Source: Thermoplasmatota archaeon
GTDB lineage: Archaea; Thermoplasmatota; Thermoplasmata; GCA-020350865; JAUVCJ01
NCBI GenBank assembly: GCA_030595765.1
Contig: JAUVCJ010000047.1
Coordinates: 1 to 11,913, forward strand
Direction of reading: 5' to 3'
DNA length: 11,913 nt
The notes under the pieces were generated by a model that saw only the letters and a program-made list of their open reading frames with translations, had not been told where the DNA came from and searched no databases. The position numbers were made by a program, and so were the translations under genes. How positions within the stretch are numbered: position 1 is the first letter of the stretch; each line of letters begins with the position of its first letter. Positions 1-6,597 of this stretch are shown here, piece by piece.

Positions 1-1
1 G

Positions 2-1399
2 AACAAGACACCCTTCAGAGTGGCGCTGAACAAGCTGGATCGCATCCAGAGCTGGCGGGAGCACCCGAACACACCGTTCCTGGAATCTCTCGCGGACCAG
101 AACCAACAGACCCGGGACTTGCTGGATGAACGCATCTACAAGATTATTGGCAAGCTCTACGAGAGAGGCTTTTCCGCTGAAAGATACGACAGGGTCTCGG
201 ATTTTACAAGGAACATCGGCCTGATACCAATTAGCGCCAAGACCGGAGAGGGCATTCCTGACCTATTGATGACGCTGGTGGGCTTAACTCAGAGGTACAT
301 GCAGGACCAGCTCTGCAGGAGCGAGGGTTGCGCAGAAGGGACTGTTCTGGAGCTTAAGGAAGTGAAGGGACTGGGAAAGACCATTGATGTCATCATTTAC
401 GAAGGAATTCTCAAAAAAGGTCAGACCCTGGTGATAGGAACCAGCAATGAACCTCTGGTCACGCGGATCAAGGCTCTGCTTCAGCCAAAGGCCCTTGACG
501 AGATAAGGGACCCAAGAGAGAAGTTCACCATTGTTGACAAGGTCGTAGCAGCAGCAGGCATCAAGATCACAGCACCTGACCTGGAGGGTGTTATCGCAGG
601 AGCGCCTTTCCGCTCTGCAAACCCAGACAACCTGGATCAGATGATAGAGGAGGTTAGGTCTCAGACCGATTTCGAGGTCAATCTTCAGGAAGAGGGAGTG
701 TTCATCAAGGCCGATGCCATAGGCTCCCTGGAGGCGCTGGCTTTTGAGCTGGATAATGCTGACATACCGATCAAAAGAGCCGAGATCGGCGATATTTCCA
801 GACGAGACGTGATCGATGCGAACACTGCTCAAGAGCCGTTGCAAAAGGTTATTCTCGGTTTCAATGTGAAGATGCTTCCTGATGCAGAGGCTGAGCTTGA
901 TCAGGACACAAAGACGTTCATGAGCGACATCGTCTACAAGATCATGGAAGATTACCAGGCTTGGCGCGAGAAGCGCTGCTTTGAACTGGAGAGCTGCAGA
1001 CGCTCCGAGATCGTGCATCCAGGCAAATTCAAGGTGCTTGACGGGTGTGTGTTCAGGGTTTCCAAGCCTGCTGTGGTTGGAGTACGGATCCTAGCCGGGC
1101 GGATCAGGAGCGGCCAGGGAATCCTAAAAGAAGATGGACGGGTAATAGGCACCATCAAGAGCATTCAAACTGACGGTAAGAGCGCCACCGAGGCTCTTGC
1201 AGGTTCAGAGGTGGCAGTATCGATAGATAAGGTCACGGTAGGGAGACAATTCGATGTTGAGGACGTGCTCTACGTGGACATTCCAGAAAGCGATGCCAGA
1301 ACCCTTTTCAAAAAGGGAGAGCTTAACCCGGATGAGGAAGAAGTTCTGGAGATGATCCGCAATATAAAAAGAAATGATAGTCCTTTCTGGGGGATGTAA
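2..1399 (+). CDS. infB: translation initiation factor aIF5B, C-terminal part (5' truncated by window edge)
   Basis: Archaeal IF5B is a ribosome-associated GTPase that promotes subunit joining and initiator-tRNA positioning. The reading frame is already open at base 2, so the gene starts outside the window; the GTG at 20 is an internal valine. The first visible residues, TPFRVALNKLD, are the G4 (NKxD) motif of the GTPase domain. A G5-like SAKTGEG motif follows at about visible residue 78. Domain II starts near residue 112 (GTVLELKEVKGLGKTIDV), the thioredoxin-like domain III spans about 200-320, and the C-terminal beta-barrel domain IV begins near HPGKFKVLDGCVFR. The protein ends KRNDSPFWGM, the usual tail of archaeal/eukaryotic IF5B, which binds eIF1A-type partners. 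Length, order and ending look intact. About 465 codons are seen and roughly 130 N-terminal residues (G1-G3) are missing from view. The downstream zinc-finger gene is probably co-transcribed. Confidence 0.96.
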   Translation, partial: NKTPFRVALNKLDRIQSWREHPNTPFLESLADQNQQTRDLLDERIYKIIGKLYERGFSAERYDRVSDFTRNIGLIPISAKTGEGIPDLLMTLVGLTQRYMQDQLCRSEGCAEGTVLELKEVKGLGKTIDVIIYEGILKKGQTLVIGTSNEPLVTRIKALLQPKALDEIRDPREKFTIVDKVVAAAGIKITAPDLEGVIAGAPFRSANPDNLDQMIEEVRSQTDFEVNLQEEGVFIKADAIGSLEALAFELDNADIPIKRAEIGDISRRDVIDANTAQEPLQKVILGFNVKMLPDAEAELDQDTKTFMSDIVYKIMEDYQAWREKRCFELESCRRSEIVHPGKFKVLDGCVFRVSKPAVVGVRILAGRIRSGQGILKEDGRVIGTIKSIQTDGKSATEALAGSEVAVSIDKVTVGRQFDVEDVLYVDIPESDARTLFKKGELNPDEEEVLEMIRNIKRNDSPFWGM

Positions 1400-1400
1400 A

Positions 1401-1522
1401 TGCGGGAATGCGGATGGTTGAGATATGTTTACGGGAATCCAAATGGTAAAGATATATTCATAAGGGAATGTAGATAGTTGAAGAATAGAAATGTGGGTAA
1501 TGTAAATAATTGAGGGATAATA
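1401..1522 (+). repeat. four decayed ~30-bp tandem repeats filling the infB downstream spacer
   Basis: The whole spacer between the two genes resolves into four diverged units starting near 1401, 1430, 1461 and 1492. Each has a GGGAAT-like head (the fourth reads GGGTAAT), a middle of the type GxAnATrGTTGA and an AGATAT-like tail. The last unit runs into the next start codon. An ATG at 1400-1402 follows the infB TAA directly and opens 25 codons ending TAG at 1475-1477, so the repeats are partly in one reading frame. They were aligned by eye and no mutation model was tested. Confidence 0.6.
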
Positions 1523-2134
1523 ATGAAGCTGGAACCGCCTACCAACATAGTCGTAGAATGCCCCAAATGCAAAGAGGAGACCCTCCACACCGTTATCAAG
1601 GGCAAGATGTATCACAAACAGGACATTACACTGGACGCCCTGGTGAACTGCGGGGAATGCAAGCATACCCACCAGATCAAGCTCACAGAGCCTGGGCCCA
1701 TTGAGGTCCCTGTGATCGTATCAGACCAGGAACGCTCGATCAAGTTGTCCCAGGAACTGGATCCAACAGAAAAGGTCGAGATAGGGGATGAAATGCAGGT
1801 CGAGGACCTGTTCGTAAAGGTTACCGCCATCGAGTGTGGACCTAAAAGGGTCAATTCGGCCATGCCCAAGGACATCGACACGCTGTGGGTCATGAGGTAT
1901 GACAGGATCGTTGTCAAGGTATCAGGGAACCACAGGGCAAGGACCGTATCCGGCAAGGTATTCGCCCCACCTGAGGAAGAGTTCACGATTGGCGACATGG
2001 TCCGTATCGGAAAATACGACATTCTTGTTCATACCATCAAGCTCAGGCGTGGCAAGAAACGAATGGGCTCGGCTATGGCAAAGGATGTAGTTCGGCTCTA
2101 TGGCAAGATAATAAAGAGCAAGGGCAGGCGCTAA
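1523..2134 (+). CDS. HVO_0476-family zinc-finger protein
   Basis: This is a 203-residue protein of a family widespread in Euryarchaeota, named from haloarchaeal HVO_0476. Its molecular role is not established. The N-terminus carries a zinc ribbon: CPKC at residues 13-16 and CGEC at 43-46, about 26 residues apart. The rest is beta-rich with basic patches, such as residues 174-180 (LRRGKKR) and the C-terminal IKSKGRR, which would suit RNA or ribosome binding; that part is inference. A repeated element, 'K-R-V/M-x-S-A-M-x-K-D', occurs at about 108-117 and again at 179-188, suggesting an internal duplication. The ATG at 1523 follows a purine-rich GAGGGATAATA stretch, giving a plausible ribosome site. 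Its position 123 bp behind infB on the same strand suggests co-transcription with a translation gene. Confidence 0.85.
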   Translation: MKLEPPTNIVVECPKCKEETLHTVIKGKMYHKQDITLDALVNCGECKHTHQIKLTEPGPIEVPVIVSDQERSIKLSQELDPTEKVEIGDEMQVEDLFVKVTAIECGPKRVNSAMPKDIDTLWVMRYDRIVVKVSGNHRARTVSGKVFAPPEEEFTIGDMVRIGKYDILVHTIKLRRGKKRMGSAMAKDVVRLYGKIIKSKGRR

Positions 2135-2156
2135 GCTTCTCTTTTCATGCACCAGC

Positions 2157-2172
2157 TAGCAAGGAATTGCTA
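2157..2172. terminator. small hairpin between convergent genes
   Basis: TAGCAA-GGAA-TTGCTA is a perfect 6-bp stem with a 4-nt loop. It lies midway in the 65-bp space between the stop codons of the zinc-finger gene and the protease gene. Pyrimidine-rich stretches (CTTCTCTTTT just after the first stop, TCCTCCTCTT beyond the stem) could act as archaeal T-rich termination signals. There is no long T-run after the stem, so the terminator role is a guess based mainly on position. Confidence 0.3.
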
Positions 2173-2199
2173 TCCTCCTCTTGAACCGCAGCTAACAGT

Positions 2200-4239
2200 C
2201 TATTGATCCTCTCGTTTTCTGCGCCAGTCTGTAATGAAAAGCGCCAGAACTAGGCCAAGCAAAAGTGTAGGCAGCTCAAACCCTGGTACAGCTGGTGGGT
2301 CTTCTGTCTGGGAATCAACAGGGTCGTTCTGGGTGGGGTCTCCATCGCCGCCGTCCCCACCCTCGACATTTTCAGAGTTATAGACCGTTACATTGACCCA
2401 GGCACTTGACATGCCACCCAATTCGTTATAGGCGCTGACCACGATGGATACAGGGCCATTGTCCATTAGGGTCGTATCCCATTGATAGAGCCAGTCATAG
2501 AGGCCGATCGCGATTACCTGGGGCTGGTTCCCAATTTGGAGCCTGACACTAGTTATCGAGCCGTCGGTCAAGGCAGCAGATCCGCTGATGAACACCTCTG
2601 CGCCAACCTCTCGGTCTGCTGATGGTGAGGCTATTGCAACAAGAGGCTTTGTGGCATTAACCTCAGGAGTGCCTGGACCAGGTGGGTCGGGGTCAATTAT
2701 TGGGGGGTCGATATCATCAAGCGACCCGTCTCTGGCAAGCTTCACTGCCCTATAGGCATCCACCATGCCAAAGCCATAGAACTCGTTGTACTTCAGACTC
2801 AGGTTCACATCGTAAGGGTCGCCTCTGGCCTCTGCGCTCTCACGCAGGTACTCCTTGACCAGGTCCGTAACATCCCTGGAGTTCTCTGCTCCCTTCAGGT
2901 CAGGGTTCGCCTCCATCATTAGAGCGACTATTCCACTGACAAGAGGTGTTGCCATTGAGGTTCCCGAATGTGAAACGTATGCTCCTTTGGAATTTGCCTG
3001 GGGCGCCATGATATTGCTACCAGGCGCAACCACGTCGGGTTTGAGCTCGTCGTAAGGGTCGGTATCCCCATCATCTGGCCTGGGTCCTGAGTAGGAATAA
3101 TCCGCAATGATGTCATCTGTACGGTCAATTGTGTTATTGTCGTTGATGGCTCCTACAACAATGGCCTTATCTGCAGAGCTAGGGGCAGGCACCAAGTTGG
3201 CGTTTCCAGAATCCAATTTCGAATCGTCGTTGCCTATGGATACGATGCAGACCAGCCCCTTTTCAGCGGCGGCATTGACTGCCTGGGCAGCTGAAGATTT
3301 GCCATCATCAGTTTCCGATGAGCCTAAGCTCATGGATACGATGTCTATTCCGTCGCGTTCTCCATCCCCATCAAAATCGCTGTTTCGCTTGTCGGTTACC
3401 CATTCCAGACCGTCGATAAGGCTGCCTAACGACCCTTGTCCCCAGTTCTCCATGACCTTGACATCTACAAGCCTGGCCTTGGGTGCAACTCCGCGATATG
3501 CTCCATCTTCAGCACCATCACCAGTGCCTATTGCAATACCGGCGGTGTGGGTCCCATGGCCCTGCACATCGTCGGGGTCAAAGCTCCCATCCGTTCTGGC
3601 GATGGATCGAGTATAATCTATGCCAGCAAGAAATTTGGGATCATTGGTAGCTGAATTATCATCAAGATCATCCAATGAATCATGAGACAAAAAGCCACCA
3701 TTATCCACCCCGGTGTCCATTATCGCGACCGAAATACCCTCTCCCTCAATGTCCAGCTCGTCCCAGACATCGTGGTACTTGATGCCGTCATCTTCTAGGT
3801 CTGTCGGCCTGGCCTTAATGACCTTGGTGCTCTTGTCAAGGGTAGGATAGATGGGTAGATCCTTCTCCACCATGCCAACATTGGGAAGCCTAGCAATAGC
3901 TGGTAGCAGTTCGAAAGGTACTGATTTTACCCAGACCGAAGGAATGTATTTGAATGCTTTTTCTACCTGAATGCCAAGGTTATTGAGCCTGGCAAGATCC
4001 CCGAGATCTGGGAAATCAATGTAGTCCACAATTATGTCCACAATGTCTCCAGGCCCATTATCCTGATAGAACACATCATCAACATGGTCCATGTCCCTGT
4101 CCCGGATCCAATCGTTCCACCAGCCATGTGGAAGGGATCCGTCATCTTCGGTTGAGCTAGCCTGGGCATGGGTGAATTGGGAGAGGATTAGCAGGGATAC
4201 AAGAAGCATTACGACAAGTGGTTTTAGATTCATGGTCAT
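2200..4239 (-). CDS. secreted S8 (subtilisin-like) serine protease with Ig-like domain and PGF-type C-terminal anchor
   Basis: This is an exported endopeptidase. Numbering is from a GTG at 4242; ATGs at 4239 and 4233 are equally possible starts. A hydrophobic signal segment covers about residues 7-26, ending near THAQA. Residues 60-140 look like an inhibitor-I9-type propeptide. The catalytic triad is clear: Asp176 in IMDTGVD, His229 in GHGTHTAG, Ser429 in SGTSMATP, with the oxyanion Asn338 in SIGND. An insert at about 288-299 (DFDGDGERDG) resembles a calcium-binding loop. After the peptidase domain comes a Pro/Asp linker (511-530), then an Ig/PKD-like beta domain at about 533-622, then an acidic Gly/Asp linker. 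The last 30 residues are PGF, a hydrophobic stretch (LPTLLLGLVLALFI) and a basic WRRKR end, the three-part layout of archaeosortase PGF-CTERM tails. Length is 679 residues from 4239. It points away from the DUF354 gene across a repeat-rich spacer. Function is sure; the substrate is unknown. Confidence 0.93.
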   Translation of the reverse strand: MTMNLKPLVVMLLVSLLILSQFTHAQASSTEDDGSLPHGWWNDWIRDRDMDHVDDVFYQDNGPGDIVDIIVDYIDFPDLGDLARLNNLGIQVEKAFKYIPSVWVKSVPFELLPAIARLPNVGMVEKDLPIYPTLDKSTKVIKARPTDLEDDGIKYHDVWDELDIEGEGISVAIMDTGVDNGGFLSHDSLDDLDDNSATNDPKFLAGIDYTRSIARTDGSFDPDDVQGHGTHTAGIAIGTGDGAEDGAYRGVAPKARLVDVKVMENWGQGSLGSLIDGLEWVTDKRNSDFDGDGERDGIDIVSMSLGSSETDDGKSSAAQAVNAAAEKGLVCIVSIGNDDSKLDSGNANLVPAPSSADKAIVVGAINDNNTIDRTDDIIADYSYSGPRPDDGDTDPYDELKPDVVAPGSNIMAPQANSKGAYVSHSGTSMATPLVSGIVALMMEANPDLKGAENSRDVTDLVKEYLRESAEARGDPYDVNLSLKYNEFYGFGMVDAYRAVKLARDGSLDDIDPPIIDPDPPGPGTPEVNATKPLVAIASPSADREVGAEVFISGSAALTDGSITSVRLQIGNQPQVIAIGLYDWLYQWDTTLMDNGPVSIVVSAYNELGGMSSAWVNVTVYNSENVEGGDGGDGDPTQNDPVDSQTEDPPAVPGFELPTLLLGLVLALFITDWRRKREDQ

Positions 4240-4274
4240 CACAGCCAGGTGTTAGGCGAAGTATTATTCGACCC

Positions 4275-4284
4275 GGTTAAATAA
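4275..4284 (-). promoter_or_regulatory. candidate TATA box of the protease gene
   Basis: On the minus strand this reads TTATTTAACC. It is centred about 40 bases from the protease ATG at 4239, so a start of transcription some 25 bases downstream would leave a leader of about 15-20 nt. No purine-rich BRE is obvious. The assignment rests on composition and distance only. Confidence 0.4.
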
Positions 4285-4331
4285 CTTTAGGTCCAGATAT
4301 CCAAATATGTAGAGAGTGTAGAGAAGGGATT

Positions 4332-4343
4332 GGCGGCGCCGCC
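4332..4343. repeat. 12-bp perfect GC palindrome
   Basis: GGCGGCGCCGCC is its own reverse complement and directly abuts the first unit of the 16-bp array in otherwise mixed-composition DNA. It could be a protein-binding site or a hairpin tip. Nothing in the sequence decides which. Confidence 0.6.
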
Positions 4344-4439
4344 CCTTTGTATGGAGTTCCTCTCGTTTGGAGCTTCTTTTGTTTGGCGTTGCTCGCGTTT
4401 GGAGCTTCTTTTGTTTGGTGTTGCTCTCGTTTGGAGTTG
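4344..4439. repeat. tandem array: six 16-bp units
   Basis: Six units fit head-to-tail without gaps, at 4344, 4360, 4376, 4392, 4408 and 4424. Examples are CTCTCGTTTGGAGCTT (4360) and CTTTTGTTTGGCGTTG (4376). Every unit holds the core GT(T/A)TGG(A/C/T)G(C/T)T. Units two/four and three/five are nearly identical, so a 32-bp higher-order period is laid over the 16-bp one, implying duplication of a pair. The first unit (CCTTTGTATGGAGTTC) is the most diverged, and a decayed seventh may start at 4440. The array lies between two divergent genes. Confidence 0.85.
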
Positions 4440-4567
4440 CTGATGAAAGGCAAAACAATCAGGAATGTGGGGCGAGAGGAGTGTAGGACAGGAAGTGCTA
4501 AACAATCCAAGAACACAAGATTTGATAAGGCTTGACATCTTTTCTAGAGCCAGTGGAAGTACGGGTC

Positions 4568-5596
4568 ATGGCAAGGATATGGATCGACTACAAAAATTCG
4601 CATGAGCCAGCCTTCTTCCGACCCTTTATTCGCCAGCTTTCCCAGCACAGTTTCATCTACACCGCCAGAAACTATGCCGAGATCACAGACCTGCTCAAAT
4701 ACGAAGGGATCGATGCACAAATTCTGGGGAAACACTCTGGATCCAGCATGATAGGAAAGACCTTGGGCATGATATTTAGGGACCTGGAATTGGCCCTGAA
4801 TGTGCCCAGCTTCGATATCTCGCTGACGCATGCAAGCGGGTATGCAGTACATGCAGCACGCCTTAAAAGGAAGAAGACAATAGTCTTCACTGACAACGAC
4901 CTGGTCCAGTCAGTCTACAAGATACTTCTGCCATTTGTCAACTACCTGGTGGTTCCAAAGGCTCTGGACATAGAGATATTGCGGAGCCAGGGCGCCAAGA
5001 AAGCAAAGGTATTCACCTACGATGGCGTAAAGGAGGACATATATGCCGCGGATTTCGAGCCAGACCCGAATTTCCTTGATAACCTTCCATTTTCCGATTT
5101 TGTTGCGATCAGGGGGGAGGCTTTCCAGGCAAGCTACGTGCCAAAAGGCAGCGTGAGCCTGGTTCCAGCTCTGCTCACCGCCTTTGCCAAGGAAGGCATA
5201 AACGTCCTCTTCCTTCCACGATATCCAGAGGAAAGGAAAATGTACGCAGATTATGAGAACGTCTTCATGCCACCAAAGCCCCTCAAGGGTATGGACATCT
5301 GCTGGTATTCCAAGGTCCTGCTCACTGGCTCAGGAACCTTCGCAAGGGAAGCAGCGGTAATTGGGACACCAGCTGTGGAGTTCCATTCCATCAAATCCTT
5401 TGCCGTGGATCATATCCTGGTAGAGCAGGATAGGCTCTTCATCTCAAGGGATGTTGGGGAGATTATGGATTATGTCCGCTCCTGTGAGAAAAAGGAGCCT
5501 GACCTTGCAAGGAGCAGAAAGGTTCAGGCCGAGGTCATGGACATCGTCAGGCAGATACTGGACATGGAAGGATATGGAGATGGCTCTGGCAAATAG
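4568..5596 (+). CDS. DUF354 family protein, GT-B/nucleotide-sugar-epimerase-like fold
   Basis: This 342-residue protein has the DUF354 layout. The start MARIWIDYKNSHEPAFFRPF corresponds to the family's 'MrIWIDithp.hv.FfkplI' opening. The next recognisable segments are GKHSGSS (54-60), ISLTHASGYAVHAARL (84-99), TIVFTDND (104-111) and a C-terminal LLTGSGTFAREAAVIGTPAV (251-270). That last segment resembles the GGG/EAAxxGTP donor-site loop of MurG and UDP-GlcNAc 2-epimerases. The family is often found near polysaccharide or lipid glycosylation genes, and a sugar-nucleotide role is inferred, not shown. I chose the ATG at 4568 because the family start lies there. The frame stays open upstream to a TTG at 4532, adding 12 residues that match nothing I recognise. 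It ends at a TAG that is also the first base triplet of a 15-bp direct repeat. No sugar-gene neighbours are visible here. Confidence 0.82.
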   Translation: MARIWIDYKNSHEPAFFRPFIRQLSQHSFIYTARNYAEITDLLKYEGIDAQILGKHSGSSMIGKTLGMIFRDLELALNVPSFDISLTHASGYAVHAARLKRKKTIVFTDNDLVQSVYKILLPFVNYLVVPKALDIEILRSQGAKKAKVFTYDGVKEDIYAADFEPDPNFLDNLPFSDFVAIRGEAFQASYVPKGSVSLVPALLTAFAKEGINVLFLPRYPEERKMYADYENVFMPPKPLKGMDICWYSKVLLTGSGTFAREAAVIGTPAVEFHSIKSFAVDHILVEQDRLFISRDVGEIMDYVRSCEKKEPDLARSRKVQAEVMDIVRQILDMEGYGDGSGK

Positions 5597-5623
5597 CGAG
5601 TCAAAGCCTAGCGAGTCAGCGCC
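5594..5623 (+). repeat. 15-bp tandem duplication beginning at a stop codon
   Basis: TAGCGAGTCAAAGCC (5594-5608) is followed at once by TAGCGAGTCAGCGCC (5609-5623), 13 of 15 bases identical. The first TAG is the stop of the DUF354 gene, so the second copy carries a duplicate stop. Confidence 0.75.
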
Positions 5624-5624
5624 A

Positions 5625-5760
5625 TTGGTGGTATCATGATGGAAATTCAGAATTGCCAGGTGATATAATAACGAAAAAACTACTTATTTGGTTATACTGA
5701 TTAAAATCCCACTCCTTTGGTGATAATGATGAAAATTCTACAATATCGGGTGAAATAATG
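5625..5760 (+). repeat. diverged direct-repeat pair, each carrying a 10-codon mini-ORF upstream of sfsA
   Basis: A block at about 5625-5671 and one at about 5717-5760 share the layout TTGGTG-gap-ATGATG(G/A)AAATTC-...-GGTGA(T/A)ATAAT. Some 26 of 36 bases match from the ATGATG onward, with a 2-base gap before it. Each block opens a 10-codon frame after a GGTG-type ribosome site: MMEIQNCQVI (5636-5668) and MMKILQYRVK (5726-5758). The second stops in TAATG, sharing its last base with the sfsA start. The first is followed by two TAA codons where the second block has the sfsA ATG. A TATA-like GTTATACTGAT near 5690-5700 would start a transcript close to the second mini-ORF. Expression is not shown. 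Confidence 0.5.
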
Positions 5761-6564
5761 GTTTATCATGAAGGTTCTGATGAGGGTTCTAATGGAGATT
5801 CTAATGAGGATCAATTCGCGAGCCAAAAATTCAAGGTCCCTGGCCTTGAATGGGATACAGTTGCCAAATTGCTGGCCAGGCCGAACAGGTTCCTGGCGGA
5901 AGTGCAGATCGAATCTCCACAAAATGGTGCAGAAAAGGGGATGCAGCGCGTCCATGTTCGTGACCCTGGCAGGCTTGAAGAGCTTCTATATCCGGGCAAT
6001 ATGGTGCTTATCAGAAAGGAATCAGGAAAGAACCGCTCGACTCAATGGACCCTTATATCGGCCAGGCACCTTGATGAATGGATCCTGGTCAACTCAGGAC
6101 TGCATAGAAGGATTGCTGAATGGGTGCTGGCCAATAAGGATGTCAGCCCATTTGGAGCGATCGAGGGCTTTAGAGCAGAGGTCGTTGTTGGCAAAAGCAG
6201 GCTGGACTTTAGGCTGGACAAGCAGAATGGGTCCCATGCCTGGGTCGAGGTCAAGGGATGTACCCTAACAGTGGATGGTAGAGCTCTATTTCCAGATGCG
6301 CCTACCACAAGAGGGGTCAAGCACCTGCAGGAGCTGATGGCACTTAGAAAGAAGGGAGAGAGAGCAGGGGTGTTGATGCTGGTATTCAGGCCCGACTCGG
6401 AATGTTTCGCCCCTAATAGGGAGACTGACCCATTGTTCTGGCAGGCCATGAAAGATGCCATTAAAGCCGGAGTTGAGGTGTATCCGCTGGTATTCAGGCT
6501 TAAAGAGAATGGATGGATAGAATACCTAAGACAGATACCAATGTGTCAGGAATTCACCGGATGA
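5758..6564 (+). CDS. sfsA: SfsA family protein (PD-(D/E)XK-like fold)
   Basis: This 268-residue homologue belongs to the 'sugar fermentation stimulation protein' family, known in E. coli for DNA binding and a maltose-metabolism effect; its biochemical activity is still uncertain. The N-terminal OB-like part includes RPNRFLAEV (41-49) and VRDPGRLEELLYPGN (67-81), the family's 'RxxRFLaxV' and 'pGRLxELLxPG' signatures. The C-terminal half has a nuclease-like core: Asp150 in SRLDF, Glu164 and Lys166 in WVEVKGCTL, then LFPDAPTTRGVKHLQELM (177-194). These residues match the PD-(D/E)XK arrangement. The first ~27 residues are an acidic low-complexity extension encoded partly by three 12-bp repeats (5773-5808: GSDE, GSNG, DSNE) and are not part of the family core. 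ATG 5758 has GGGTGA five bases upstream and is the only reasonable start before the core. It is convergent with the next gene, 33 bp away. Confidence 0.92.
   Translation: MVYHEGSDEGSNGDSNEDQFASQKFKVPGLEWDTVAKLLARPNRFLAEVQIESPQNGAEKGMQRVHVRDPGRLEELLYPGNMVLIRKESGKNRSTQWTLISARHLDEWILVNSGLHRRIAEWVLANKDVSPFGAIEGFRAEVVVGKSRLDFRLDKQNGSHAWVEVKGCTLTVDGRALFPDAPTTRGVKHLQELMALRKKGERAGVLMLVFRPDSECFAPNRETDPLFWQAMKDAIKAGVEVYPLVFRLKENGWIEYLRQIPMCQEFTG
5773..5808 (+). repeat. 12-bp coding repeat, three copies, at the sfsA N-terminus
   Basis: GGTTCTGATGAG, GGTTCTAATGGA and GATTCTAATGAG follow each other directly, encoding GSDE-GSNG-DSNE. They lie before the conserved SfsA domain, so they add an acidic tail without touching the fold. 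Confidence 0.7.
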
Positions 6565-6597
6565 GCTCGGCAATGTATAAACGCCCTTTTCAGGAGA

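Larger units (their letters stand above)
4243..4567. other. divergent intergenic region with repeats, no credible gene
   Basis: These 325 bases separate the divergently read protease and DUF354 genes. They contain the protease TATA candidate (4275-4284), a 12-bp GC palindrome (4332-4343) and a six-unit 16-bp array (4344-4439). A less structured A-rich stretch follows (4440-4567) in which I cannot identify a convincing promoter for the DUF354 gene. Short open frames on the minus strand here are translations of the repeats (Lys/Gln/Arg-rich) and have no ribosome site or family resemblance. Confidence 0.7.

Noticed and set aside
284..1018. 244-codon frame opposite the aIF5B gene
   Set aside because: Antisense shadow of a strongly conserved gene; its translation resembles no family.
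3107..3616. 169-codon + strand frame opposite the protease
   Set aside because: Ser/Thr/Pro-rich shadow lying over the conserved catalytic domain of the protease.
4344..4439. CRISPR-like array
   Set aside because: The 16-bp units are contiguous with no unique spacers between them, far too short for CRISPR repeats, and no cas genes are nearby.
4264..4538. Lys/Gln-rich open frames across the 16-bp array on the minus strand
   Set aside because: Several overlapping frames are open only because the repeats lack stops; there is no ribosome site, promoter or family resemblance.
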